From Allobosea sp. (lineage in GTDB: Bacteria; Pseudomonadota; Alphaproteobacteria; Rhizobiales; Beijerinckiaceae), in contig JAAEQB010000097.1 of the NCBI GenBank assembly GCA_024231975.1, positions 1-64,000 of the forward strand: 64,000 bases of DNA. The letters are read 5' to 3'. The stretch's first letter is position 1, and every line of letters begins with the position of its first letter. Below, in pieces: positions 25,650 to 34,198 of the stretch. The position numbers were made by a program, and so were the translations under genes. The notes under the pieces were generated by a model. The model searched no databases. It was given only the letters and a program-made list of their open reading frames with translations, and was not told where the DNA came from.

Positions 25650-26573
25650 ATGACGCTCGCGCTCGACATGCCCGTACAACTCGCGCCCAGCCGGCGGCGC
25701 CGGCTCTGGATCGAGCGCGTCACCGGCCTCGGCTTCGCCATGCCGGCGCTGGTGCTGCTGGTGCTGACGATCCTGGCGCCGCTCGCCGTGCTGGTCGTGC
25801 TCAGCCTGACCAATTACGAGTTCGGCGGCGTCGACCTCGACTTCGTCGGGCTGGCCAATTTCCAGAAGGCGCTGGCCGACCCGATCATCCGCCGCTCGCT
25901 GCTGAACACCCTGATCTATGTCGCGATCATGGTGCCGGGGGGTGTCTTCGGGGCGCTGCTGATCGCCATTCTGATCCATCGGCGGACGCGCTCGCGCTCG
26001 CTCTACGAGGTCATCTACTTCCTGCCGGTGACCTCGACGCTGATCGCGATGGCGACGGTCTGGCAGTTCCTGCTGCATCCCTCGCTCGGCCCGGTCAACG
26101 GCCTGCTGAAATGGCTCGGCTTCGCCCCGGTCGCCTTCCTCAGCGAACCCTCGACCGCGCTCGCGACGCTCGCCGTGATCGGCATCTGGCAGATCCTCGG
26201 CTTCAACATGATCCTGTTCCTGGCCGGGCTGACCGCGATCCCGCGCGATCTCTACGAGGCCGCCGATATCGACGGCTGCTCGGGTGGGATCGACCGCTTC
26301 CTGACCATCACCTGGCCGCTGCTCGGGCCGACGACGATGTTCGTGGTGATCACCACGATGATCACCGCCTTCAAGATCTTCGACACGGTCGCGGTGATGA
26401 CGCGCGGCGGCCCTGTCGGCTCGACCGAGGTGCTGCTCTACAACATCTATCTCGAAGGCTTTCAGTATTTCCACACCGGCTATGCCGCGGCGCTGACCTT
26501 CATCTTCCTCGCCTTCATCCTCGTCTTTTCGGCCGTGCAGACCTTCGCCCTCGACAAGAAGGTGCACTACTGA
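25650..26573 (+). CDS. ABC transporter permease, UgpA/MalF type (block B)
   Basis: A 307-residue permease with six predicted segments and the EAA loop LYEAADIDGCSGGIDRF near residue 205, followed by a conserved MTRGGPVGSTEVLLY. It starts two bases after the ATPase stop and ends in a TGATG overlap with the second permease. It forms the channel of block B. Confidence 0.85.
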   Translation: MTLALDMPVQLAPSRRRRLWIERVTGLGFAMPALVLLVLTILAPLAVLVVLSLTNYEFGGVDLDFVGLANFQKALADPIIRRSLLNTLIYVAIMVPGGVFGALLIAILIHRRTRSRSLYEVIYFLPVTSTLIAMATVWQFLLHPSLGPVNGLLKWLGFAPVAFLSEPSTALATLAVIGIWQILGFNMILFLAGLTAIPRDLYEAADIDGCSGGIDRFLTITWPLLGPTTMFVVITTMITAFKIFDTVAVMTRGGPVGSTEVLLYNIYLEGFQYFHTGYAAALTFIFLAFILVFSAVQTFALDKKVHY

Positions 26574-27448
26574 TGCCGGCCAGCGCCTCCCCCGTAGCCA
26601 CCGTCTCCCCCGCACATTCGGTAGCAAGTCGCTTCCTCTCGCTCGTGCTGATCCATGGCGCGCTGATCGCTGGCGCGCTGTTCATGCTGGCGCCGTTCAT
26701 CTGGATGCTGGTCACCTCGATCAAGCCGCCGGCCGAGATCTTCAGCGCCGAGATCGCACTCTGGCCGAAGCAGTTCTACGGCGTCGAGAACTACCGCTTC
26801 GCCATGGAGAAGGCGCCGCTGCTGCGCTTCGCGCTCAACGGCGTCATCCTCTGCGCCGGCATCCTCGTGGTGCAATTGCTGGTCGCGATCCCCTGCGCCT
26901 ATGCGCTGGCGAAGCTCGACTTTCCCGGCCGCAACCTGCTCTTCGTGCTGGTGCTGCTCGGCCTCTGCATCCCCGTGCAGGTGCCGGCGATGCCGCTCTA
27001 TATCGGCCTTGCCCAGCTCGGCCTGCTCAACACTTACTTCTCGATGATGGTGCCGTTCTTCCTGTCGGTCTTCGCCATCTTCCTGTTCCGCCAGTTCTTC
27101 CGCAGCTTTCCCGACGACATCATCAACGCCGCCCGGCTCGACGGGATGAGCGAGTTCGAGATCGTCTGGCGCATCGTCACCCCGAGCGCCTGGCCGGCGA
27201 TCGCCGCCTTCGCGGTGTTCTCGACCGTGGCGCACTGGAACGACCTGTACTGGCCGCTGATCGTCATCTCCGACGCGAAGCTCGCGCCGCCGCCGCTCGG
27301 AATGATGTTCTTCGCCGATGCCGAGACCGGCTCGAATTACGGCGCGCTGACCGCCGCGGCGACGATCCTGACCGCCCCTCTCGTCCTCGCCTTCCTGATC
27401 GCGCGGCGCAGATTCATCGACGGCATCACAATGACCGGCGTCAAATAA
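26573..27448 (+). CDS. ABC transporter permease, UgpE/MalG type (block B)
   Basis: A 291-residue permease with six predicted segments and the EAA loop INAARLDGMSEFEIVWRIV at about 186-204. The ATG overlaps the stop of the partner permease by one base (TGATG). The C-terminus RRRFIDGITMTGVK is typical of the MalG branch. Confidence 0.85.
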   Translation: MPASASPVATVSPAHSVASRFLSLVLIHGALIAGALFMLAPFIWMLVTSIKPPAEIFSAEIALWPKQFYGVENYRFAMEKAPLLRFALNGVILCAGILVVQLLVAIPCAYALAKLDFPGRNLLFVLVLLGLCIPVQVPAMPLYIGLAQLGLLNTYFSMMVPFFLSVFAIFLFRQFFRSFPDDIINAARLDGMSEFEIVWRIVTPSAWPAIAAFAVFSTVAHWNDLYWPLIVISDAKLAPPPLGMMFFADAETGSNYGALTAAATILTAPLVLAFLIARRRFIDGITMTGVK

Positions 27449-27508
27449 GCCGACCCTACGAAACGCCTAAGCCTAAAGAAAAACTCTATCCTCTCAAGGA
27501 GATCACCG

Positions 27509-28780
27509 ATGAAAGCTTTCGGTAGAACCCTGGCCGCCGCGGCGCTCGTGCTGGCCGCCTCGACGGCGGCGCGCGCCCAGGAGGTCACGCTCGACGTGCT
27601 CTACGCCTTCCCGGCCTTCGCCAAGTTCCATGAGCCGATCGCCGCGGAGTTCATGAAGAAGAACCCGGGCATCAAGATCAATTTCCGGGCCCCGGCGGCG
27701 AGCTATGACGAGGGGCATCAGGCGATGCTGCGCTCCTCCGTCACCAACCAGCTGCCGGACGTCTATTATTCCGGCTTCCACTTGCTGACCGAGCTGGTCG
27801 AGACGCTCGACAAGCGCAAGCAGGTCGTCGATCTCGGCGAACTGCTCAAGGCCGAGCCGGAAGCCTGGCGCAAGGCCAACTACTCGGACGCGCTGCTCTC
27901 GCTCGGCCAGGTCGGCAGCAAGCAGGCGGGCCTCGCCTTCAACGCCTCGACGCCGCTGATGTACTTCAACGCCGAACTGGTGAAGAAGGCCGGCGGCGAT
28001 CCCGAGAAGATGCCCGACAACTGGGCCGACACCATCGCGCTGGCCAAGAAGATCCGCACCGCCGATGTCGCCGGCCTCGCCTACAACATCCATGACTGGC
28101 CGGATGACTGGCTCTGGCGCGGCATCGTCCAGCAGGGCGGCCATACCCTGCTCGACGCCAGCGGCAAGAAGGTCGCCTTCGGCGGCGATGTCGGCCTGAA
28201 GGCGCTGGAGACGCTGCGCAGCCTCGTCACCGAAGACGGCATGCCACTGATCGACTGGGATCAGTCGCGCCAGCAGTTCATCGCCGGCAAGATCGGCATC
28301 TTCTTCGACACGCCGGCCCGCCTGCGCCAGGTCACCGATCTGGTCGGCGAGCGCTTCACCCTGAAGACCGCCCTCTTTCCGGTCGACGACAAGGCCAAGG
28401 GCACGCTGCCGACCGGCGGCAATGCGGCGATCATCACCGCCAAGGACCCGGCCAAGCAGAAGGCGGCCTGGGAGTTCGTGAAGTTCGTGACCGGGCCCGA
28501 GGCGCAGAAGATCGTCGTCGAGACCTCGGGCTACATGCCGACCAATCTGCGCGCCGGCGAGGACGCCTTCCTCGGCCCGTTCTACAAGGACAACGCCAAT
28601 TTCCGCACCATCAACGGCCAGGTGAACCGCGCCTCGCCCTGGCAGGGCTATCCGGGCGGCAATTCGGTCCGCATCTGGCGCCAGCAGCGCGAGGTCATCG
28701 CCGGCGTGATGCGCGGCGAGATCCAGCCCAAGGCCGGCATCGAGCGCATGGTCTCCGAGACCGAAGCGCTGATGAAGTGA
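27509..28780 (+). CDS. ABC transporter substrate-binding protein, CUT1 type (block B)
   Basis: The 423-residue binding protein has a Sec signal peptide (residues 1-23, ending ARAQ) and the family 1 layout. CTCAAGGAGATCACC before the ATG is a strong ribosome-binding site. A hairpin with a T-rich tail follows, so it is probably made in excess over the downstream enzymes. From its partners (phosphodiesterases and a phosphatase) the ligand may be a sugar- or polyol-phosphodiester; this is inference. Confidence 0.82.
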   Translation: MKAFGRTLAAAALVLAASTAARAQEVTLDVLYAFPAFAKFHEPIAAEFMKKNPGIKINFRAPAASYDEGHQAMLRSSVTNQLPDVYYSGFHLLTELVETLDKRKQVVDLGELLKAEPEAWRKANYSDALLSLGQVGSKQAGLAFNASTPLMYFNAELVKKAGGDPEKMPDNWADTIALAKKIRTADVAGLAYNIHDWPDDWLWRGIVQQGGHTLLDASGKKVAFGGDVGLKALETLRSLVTEDGMPLIDWDQSRQQFIAGKIGIFFDTPARLRQVTDLVGERFTLKTALFPVDDKAKGTLPTGGNAAIITAKDPAKQKAAWEFVKFVTGPEAQKIVVETSGYMPTNLRAGEDAFLGPFYKDNANFRTINGQVNRASPWQGYPGGNSVRIWRQQREVIAGVMRGEIQPKAGIERMVSETEALMK

Positions 28781-28806
28781 ACGTATCGCTCTGACGCATT
28801 GATATC

Positions 28807-28846
28807 GCCGCCCGGTGCTTTCGCGCCGGGCGGCTCTTCGTTTTAT
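28807..28846 (+). terminator. Intrinsic terminator/attenuator inside block B
   Basis: Perfect 9-bp arms GCCGCCCGG and CCGGGCGGC with a 10-nt loop, then TCTTCGTTTTAT. This is a credible rho-independent terminator between the binding-protein gene and the phosphodiesterase gene and would lower expression of the two enzymes downstream. Confidence 0.65.
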
Positions 28847-28864
28847 GGCCAGGATAGAAGCACG

Positions 28865-29704
28865 ATGATCATCGCCCAGCTCAGCGATTTCCACGCCAGG
28901 CCGCATGGCCGCCCGGCCTATGGCATCGTCGACACCAATGCCGCGATCGAGAGCGCCGTCGATGCCGTGCTGGCGCTCGATCCGGCGCCAGACTGCGTGC
29001 TGGTCACAGGCGATCTCGCCGATTGCGGCCTCGCCGAGGAATACGCGATCGTCAGAGCCGCGTTGCGGCGATTGCCGATGCCGGTCTATGTCCTGCCCGG
29101 CAATCACGACCGGCGCGAGGGCTTCGCCGAGGCGCTGGGCGTCGACTACTCCTATCTGCCGAAAACCGGCTTCCTGCACTACACGATCGAGGATTTTCCG
29201 GTCCGGCTGATCGGCTTGGACACGGTGATCGCCGGCGAGGATGGCGGCGCGATCTGCGCCGCGCGCGAGGCCTGGCTGGCGGAGCGCCTGCGCGAAGAGC
29301 GAGGGCGCCCGACGCTGATCTTCATGCACCATCCGCCTTTCGCCGTCGGCGTCGACGGCATGGACGTGATCCCCTGCCGCGTCTCCGAGAGCTTTGCCGG
29401 GCTGATCGCCGATCATCCCGAGATCGAGCGTGTGCTCTGCGGGCACTATCACCGCCCGATCCAGCGGCGCTTCGCCGGCACGATCGGCTATGTCGCGCCC
29501 GGAACCGCCCATCAGGTGGCGCTCGATCTGCGCCCCGGCACGGAGAACTGGTTCGTCATGGAGCCGCCGGCCTTTGCCGTGCATGCCTGGCGCCCCGAGA
29601 CCGGCATCGTCAGCCATCTCCAGCCGATCGGTGATTACGGCCCGCGCCGACCCTTCGTGCTCGACCCCGCCTATCCCGGCAAGCCGCAGGCCGCCCATGG
29701 CTGA
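28865..29704 (+). CDS. GpdQ-like cyclic/glycerophosphodiester phosphodiesterase
   Basis: The 279-residue metallophosphoesterase shows QLSDFHA, TGDLADCG, PGNHD, FMHHPPF and CGHYH. The order, spacing and phrases such as NAAIESAV, EEYAIVRAAL and VAPGTAHQV closely follow GpdQ, a binuclear-metal enzyme that splits glycerol-3-phosphate alkyl diesters. No signal peptide, so it acts in the cytoplasm on imported substrate. It overlaps the next gene by 8 bp, joining diester cleavage to monophosphatase action. Confidence 0.8.
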   Translation: MIIAQLSDFHARPHGRPAYGIVDTNAAIESAVDAVLALDPAPDCVLVTGDLADCGLAEEYAIVRAALRRLPMPVYVLPGNHDRREGFAEALGVDYSYLPKTGFLHYTIEDFPVRLIGLDTVIAGEDGGAICAAREAWLAERLREERGRPTLIFMHHPPFAVGVDGMDVIPCRVSESFAGLIADHPEIERVLCGHYHRPIQRRFAGTIGYVAPGTAHQVALDLRPGTENWFVMEPPAFAVHAWRPETGIVSHLQPIGDYGPRRPFVLDPAYPGKPQAAHG

Positions 29705-30488
29705 GCCCCGCCTCCTTTCACTGCTCAAGCAGTCCGCCGCGATCGCGCGGCAGGCGGCCGAACTACTGGTCTCCATGCAGGACGGCGACCTCGCGGTCGC
29801 CCGCAAGGACTTTCGCGATGTGGTGACGGCCGCTGACCTCGCCTCGGAGCGGCTGGTCATCGACGGCCTCAGGCAGTTGACACCCGGAGCGGCGATCCTC
29901 TCCGAGGAAGCGGGCTTCTCCGGCTCGGAGGCGGCGCCGCGCTGGATCATCGATCCGCTCGACGGCACGGTGAACTATGCCGGCGGCCTGCCCTGGTTCT
30001 CGGTCACCATGGCCTATCAGGAAAAAGGCCGCACGCTGCTCGGCCTGACGCATGCGCCGCTCGCCGGGCTCGTCGCGCATTATGCGGAGGGCGGCATCGC
30101 GACCGTCAACGACCGGCCGGCCGCCGTCTCGGCGACGACGAGCCTCGCCGATGCCGTGGTCTCGATCTGCCTGACCTCGCACTACGCATCGGAGGATCTG
30201 GACCGGACCAACGCCGTCATCCGCCGACTGTCCGGCCTGTGCCGGGGCGTGCGTATCCTGGTCTCGGGCGGGCTGGAGATGTCGCTGGTCGCGGCCGGAC
30301 GGCTTGACGCCTTCATCGGCCTCAAGGCCGACATCGTCTCGCATGCGGCAGCGATGCCGCTGGTCCGCGCCGCCGGTGGCAGGGTCACGACCGTCGCCGG
30401 CGTGGATTCGCGCAACGAGGATTTGGAGAAGGTCGTCAGCAACGGCCTGATCCATGACGAGCTGCTCGCCGCGATCCGCGCCGCCTGA
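29697..30488 (+). CDS. Inositol monophosphatase-family protein with altered metal site
   Basis: A 263-residue member of the lithium-sensitive phosphatase family: DVVTAAD (41-47), SEE (69-71) and DPLDGTVNY (86-94) supply the first metal ligands. The last motif, normally W-D-x-A-A/G, reads V-S-H-A-A (214-218), so the usual third Asp ligand is a Ser. The enzyme may use fewer metals or a different residue, or act on an unusual substrate. Its start overlaps the GpdQ-like gene, and it is the last gene of block B, ending 6 bp from the convergent SorC gene. Expected role: removing phosphate from the polyol or sugar phosphate released by the phosphodiesterase. Confidence 0.75.
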   Translation: MAEPRLLSLLKQSAAIARQAAELLVSMQDGDLAVARKDFRDVVTAADLASERLVIDGLRQLTPGAAILSEEAGFSGSEAAPRWIIDPLDGTVNYAGGLPWFSVTMAYQEKGRTLLGLTHAPLAGLVAHYAEGGIATVNDRPAAVSATTSLADAVVSICLTSHYASEDLDRTNAVIRRLSGLCRGVRILVSGGLEMSLVAAGRLDAFIGLKADIVSHAAAMPLVRAAGGRVTTVAGVDSRNEDLEKVVSNGLIHDELLAAIRAA

Positions 30489-30494
30489 AGCCCG

Positions 30495-31436
30495 TCAGCG
30501 CAGAGCGAGCACGGCGGCCGCGGCCTGCTCGTCGGTGATCAGCACCGAGGCGAGCCTGCCCTTCAGGGCGGCGGCGATGACCGTGGCCTTGTTGCTCCCG
30601 CCCGACGCCAGGATCGCCGTCGGAATGCGCGTCAGCGCCTCCAGCGGCAGCGCGATGGCGCGGCGGTTGATCGGATGGTCGAGCGGCTTGCCGTCCTTGT
30701 CGATGAACTGGCCGAGCAGGTCGCCGACCGCGCCCCGGGCCGTCAGTTCGGCGATATCGAGATCGCGCGGCAGGCCATAGCGCACCAGCAGCGAGCGCTC
30801 GCTCATGTCGCCGGCGCTGAGGATCGAGACGTCGGTGGCCCGGATGCGGGCGAATGCCTCCTCGAACACATCCTGCGCCAGGATGGTGTCGCGCGATTGC
30901 GGCGTGCCGGCATAGATCGGCGCGGCGAGGTAGTGACACTGCGCCTGCCAGAGCCGGGCGAACTGGCTGGCGATCTCGAAGGTGTTGAGCTCGATGCCAT
31001 AGGTCAGCCCGCCCATCATCGAGGTGACGTCGAGCTCGCGGAACTGGCCGGGCCTGATATGCCGGATCGTCTCGCGCAAGGTACTGCCCCAGCCGACCCC
31101 GAAGACGCCGGATTGGCGCTCCTCGATGATCCGCGAGACGAACTCGCCGGCAGCCCGGCCGATCTGGGCCGATACCTGAGCAAGGTCGTCGGGCGTCGGC
31201 ACCACCACGGCGTCCTGCAATCCGAAGGTCTCGACCAGCGCGCGCTCGAGCCGGACGCAGCTTTCGAGTCGCGAGTTGATGGTGATGTTGACAAGGCCGC
31301 TGCCGCGCGCCTCGACCAGCAGCCGGTTGACCCGCAGCCGCGTCATCTTCAACCGGTCGGCGATCTCCGCCTGGGTCAGCCCCTCCATATAGTACAGCCA
31401 GGCGGCTCTCACCTGGGTCTGGGCGTCTTCCGGCAT
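30495..31436 (-). CDS. SorC/DeoR-family sugar-binding transcriptional regulator 1
   Basis: The 313-residue protein has an N-terminal HTH (AAWLYYMEGLTQAEIADRL, then TRLRVNRLLVEA) and a sugar-phosphate-binding domain (FGVGWGSTLRE, SILSAGDMSE, AVGDLLGQFIDKDG, TAILASGGSNK). Family members sense phosphorylated sugars or polyols. ATG 31436 follows AAGGA. The gene is divergent from the polyol dehydrogenase and convergent with block B; a shared ACATTTGT element in both promoter regions suggests it controls both. Confidence 0.85.
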   Translation of the reverse strand: MPEDAQTQVRAAWLYYMEGLTQAEIADRLKMTRLRVNRLLVEARGSGLVNITINSRLESCVRLERALVETFGLQDAVVVPTPDDLAQVSAQIGRAAGEFVSRIIEERQSGVFGVGWGSTLRETIRHIRPGQFRELDVTSMMGGLTYGIELNTFEIASQFARLWQAQCHYLAAPIYAGTPQSRDTILAQDVFEEAFARIRATDVSILSAGDMSERSLLVRYGLPRDLDIAELTARGAVGDLLGQFIDKDGKPLDHPINRRAIALPLEALTRIPTAILASGGSNKATVIAAALKGRLASVLITDEQAAAAVLALR

Positions 31437-31530
31437 CGCGGGTCCTTCTGTCGGGCTACCGAGCGTTATATCGCGCCGGCGGTTCCCTACAACCGAGGGC
31501 TGTCGGCCTGCTGTTTTCGCCTTGACCGAA

Positions 31531-31558
31531 ACCAATGTAAATAAGAGAATACATTTGT
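31531..31558. promoter_or_regulatory. Imperfect inverted repeat between SorC 1 and polyol dehydrogenase
   Basis: ACCAATGTA (31531-31539) and TACATTTGT (31550-31558) form 9-bp arms with one mismatch and a 10-bp spacer. The right arm, extended to AATACATTTGT, is repeated in front of block B (23449). It is the best candidate operator of the SorC regulator at 30495. Confidence 0.5.
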
Positions 31559-31596
31559 TAATCTGAGTGTCGATTGCGCCGGAGTGCCGTCCCGAA

Positions 31597-32637
31597 ATGT
31601 CCCATGCCGTGTTCCTGCATGCCGCCGGCGATGCACGCGTCGCGCCCTTCAATCTGCGCGAGGGCGCGCCGGGCGAAACGCTGATCGACGTCGCCGCCGT
31701 CGGGCTCTGCGGCAGCGACCTGCACTATTACAAGGATGGCGGCATCGGCTCGGCGGTGATCGCAACGCCCTTCGTGCCGGGGCATGAGTTCAGTGGCTGG
31801 CTGACGGAGGACCTGCCCGAGCTCGGTCTGGCGCGCGGCTCGCTCGTCGCTGTCGATCCCAATCGGGCCTGCGGCCATTGCGAGCATTGCCGCGAGGGAC
31901 ACCCCAATCTCTGTCCCGAGGTCGTCTTCATCGGCGCGCCGCCCCATAATGGCGCGATGACCGAACGGATCTGGGTGCCGACATCGCAGATCGTCCCGGT
32001 GCCGCAGCATTTCACTCCGAGCGATGCGGTCATGCTGGAGCCGCTCGGCGTCGCCATCCACGCCGTCGATCTGGCGAAGCCACGCCTGCTCGAGCGCGTC
32101 GCGCTGCTCGGCTGCGGACCGATCGGCCTGCTGATCCTGCAGGTGCTGCGGACGGTCGGTGTCGGCGAGATCCTGGTCTGCGATCCGCAACCGCATCGGC
32201 GCGCCCTGGCGCTGAAGCTCGGCGCCAGCAAGGCCGGTGAGAGCGTCGCCGACATCGCCAAATGGACCGATGGCGAAGGGCTGCCTCTGGTGATCGAGGC
32301 GACCAATGCGCCGGAAGGGTTTCGCGACGCCGTGCGCGCCGCGCGGATCGGTGGGCGCGTCGTGCTGGTCGGGATACCCGACGGCGACAGCTATGTCGTC
32401 CCGGCGGCGGAGACGCGCCGGCGCGGGCTGACGATCAAATTCTCGCGCCGCATGGGGCATGTCTATCCGCGCGCGATCGAGCTGGTGGCGCTCGGCAAGG
32501 TCGATGTCGAAGCGGTCGTCAGCCATCGTTTCGGGCTGGATGAAGGGCCGGAGGCTTTCCGTCGCCATGCCGCCAATGAAGCGGGTATGGTCAAGAGCCT
32601 GATCTATCCCGGCGGCCCCGCGGCGCGCCGGCGCTGA
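31597..32637 (+). CDS. Zinc-dependent polyol/alcohol dehydrogenase (MDR superfamily)
   Basis: The 346-residue enzyme has the catalytic-zinc motifs GLCGSDLHYY and PGHEFSG, the structural-zinc cysteines CGHCEHCREGHPNLC, and the NAD motif LLGCGPIGLLIL. This fits the sorbitol/xylitol/L-threonine dehydrogenase branch, which oxidises a secondary alcohol of a polyol to a ketose. ATG 31597 gives the usual length; GTG at 31567 would add ten residues. It is followed 28 bp later by xylulokinase, so the product is likely D-xylulose (from xylitol or D-arabitol). Confidence 0.82.
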   Translation: MSHAVFLHAAGDARVAPFNLREGAPGETLIDVAAVGLCGSDLHYYKDGGIGSAVIATPFVPGHEFSGWLTEDLPELGLARGSLVAVDPNRACGHCEHCREGHPNLCPEVVFIGAPPHNGAMTERIWVPTSQIVPVPQHFTPSDAVMLEPLGVAIHAVDLAKPRLLERVALLGCGPIGLLILQVLRTVGVGEILVCDPQPHRRALALKLGASKAGESVADIAKWTDGEGLPLVIEATNAPEGFRDAVRAARIGGRVVLVGIPDGDSYVVPAAETRRRGLTIKFSRRMGHVYPRAIELVALGKVDVEAVVSHRFGLDEGPEAFRRHAANEAGMVKSLIYPGGPAARRR

Positions 32638-32665
32638 CTGTCACCTTGCGCCACCGGCAGCCGCC

Positions 32666-34126
32666 ATGAGCTATATCGGCATCGATCTCGGCACGTCCTC
32701 GGTCAAGGCCGTCCTGGTCGATGACCGGCAGCGCGTGCTTGCCAGTGCCACGGCTGAGCTCTCCCTGCAGCGGCCGCAGCCACTCTGGTCGGAGCAGGAC
32801 CCGGCGGACTGGGTCAGCGCGACATTGGCGGCCTTGCGGCGGTTGCGGGCTGCCGACCTCCCCGCCTTTCGCACCTGCCGCGGCATCGGCTTGTCCGGAC
32901 AGATGCATGGCGCCGTCCTTCTCGACGATGCAGACCAGCCGCTGCGGCCCTGCATTCTCTGGAACGACGGCCGCTCGGCTGCGCAATGCGCCGAGCTGGA
33001 AGCGGCCGAGCCGGCTTCCCGCGCGATCACCGGCAACATCGCCATGCCGGGCTTCACCGCGCCGAAGCTCGCTTGGGTCCGCCGCCACGAGCCGGAGATC
33101 TTCCGGAGGACGCGCAAGGTCCTGTTGCCGAAGGCCTATCTCAGGCTCGTTCTGACCGGCGAGACGATCGAGGAGATGTCGGATGCATCCGGCACGCTCT
33201 GGCTGGATGTCGGCGCCCGCGACTGGTCCGACCAGATGCTGGCGGCGACGGGACTCGATCGCAGCCAGATGCCGGCGCTAGTCGAGGGCTCGCGGCCTGC
33301 CGCACGAATGCGTACCGAGCTCAGCCGCGAACTCGGCTTCGACGCGCCACCGCTTTTTGCCGGCGGGGCGGGCGACAACGCTGCCGGCGCCATTGGCCTG
33401 GGCGCAATCGAGCCGGGCGACTGCTTCCTGTCGCTCGGGACCTCCGGAGTGCTTTGGCGCACGACGGAGAGGTTCGAACCGCGGGCCGAGCGCGCCGTGC
33501 ACGCCTTCTGCCATGCCGTGCCGGATCGCTGGCACCAGATGTCCGTCCATCTTTCGGCGGCAGCGAGCCTGCGCTGGTGGGCAGGAATCGTCGGCTGCGA
33601 CGAGGCCGCGCTGCTGGCGCCGCTCGGTGGCCGCGCCAGCCGCCCCTCCCCGACACTGTTCACGCCCTATCTCTCCGGCGAGCGCACCCCTCATAACGAT
33701 CCGCAGATGCTGGGCAGCTTCACCCGCCTTGCGCACGAGACCGATCGGGACGCGATGACCCAGGCCGTGCTGGAGGGCGTCGCCTTCGCCTTCCGCGATG
33801 GCAAGCTCGCGCTCGAAGGCGCAGGCGCCGCGATCGAACGGGCGCTGGTCATCGGCGGCGGCTCGCGCTCCGATCTGTGGCTGTCGATCCTCGCCAATGT
33901 GCTCGGCATTCCGCTCGAGCGTTACGCCGGCGGAGACCATGGCGCGGCCTTCGGCGCAGCACGGCTGGCGCGGCTCGCCTGCACGGGCGAACCCATGCGT
34001 GACATCTGCCGGAAGCCGACAGGCGCCGCGCTGCGCTTCGATCCCGACCCCGATCTCGTGTCCGCCTATGACCGGCATTACCTGATCTGGCAGCAGGCCG
34101 CTCGCAACAGCCAGGGACTGCGCTGA
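32666..34126 (+). CDS. xylB: Xylulokinase
   Basis: The 486-residue FGGY kinase has YIGIDLGTSSVKAVLVD at the start, GLSGQMHGAVLLD at about 76-88, ILWNDGRS, GAGDNAAGAIGLG near 235 and the C-terminal VIGGGSRSDLW. The SGQMHG motif and length are diagnostic of XylB. It phosphorylates D-xylulose to xylulose 5-phosphate for the pentose phosphate pathway, directly downstream of a dehydrogenase that would make the ketose. Confidence 0.9.
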   Translation: MSYIGIDLGTSSVKAVLVDDRQRVLASATAELSLQRPQPLWSEQDPADWVSATLAALRRLRAADLPAFRTCRGIGLSGQMHGAVLLDDADQPLRPCILWNDGRSAAQCAELEAAEPASRAITGNIAMPGFTAPKLAWVRRHEPEIFRRTRKVLLPKAYLRLVLTGETIEEMSDASGTLWLDVGARDWSDQMLAATGLDRSQMPALVEGSRPAARMRTELSRELGFDAPPLFAGGAGDNAAGAIGLGAIEPGDCFLSLGTSGVLWRTTERFEPRAERAVHAFCHAVPDRWHQMSVHLSAAASLRWWAGIVGCDEAALLAPLGGRASRPSPTLFTPYLSGERTPHNDPQMLGSFTRLAHETDRDAMTQAVLEGVAFAFRDGKLALEGAGAAIERALVIGGGSRSDLWLSILANVLGIPLERYAGGDHGAAFGAARLARLACTGEPMRDICRKPTGAALRFDPDPDLVSAYDRHYLIWQQAARNSQGLR

Positions 34127-34152
34127 TCGGTCGAAGGGTTTGACAGGAATTC

Positions 34153-34183
34153 GAGCAGATGTTCTTGATGAGAGCATCTGATC
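34153..34183. promoter_or_regulatory. Candidate SorC 2 operator in front of the HAD gene
   Basis: GAGCAGATG and CATCTGATC form an interrupted inverted repeat whose layout matches the long operator at 35921-35951: 20 of 31 aligned positions agree, including the arms and their spacing. A TTGACA lies just upstream (34140-34145). It would let the SorC regulator at 34878 control its own HAD-sorC transcript. Confidence 0.5.
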
Positions 34184-34198
34184 AATTTTGTTGACTCC

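Noticed and set aside
27503..29968. 821-residue open frame on the minus strand
   Set aside because: It runs antisense through the binding-protein and GpdQ-like genes; high GC content opens the opposite frame. No motif or ribosome-binding site supports it.
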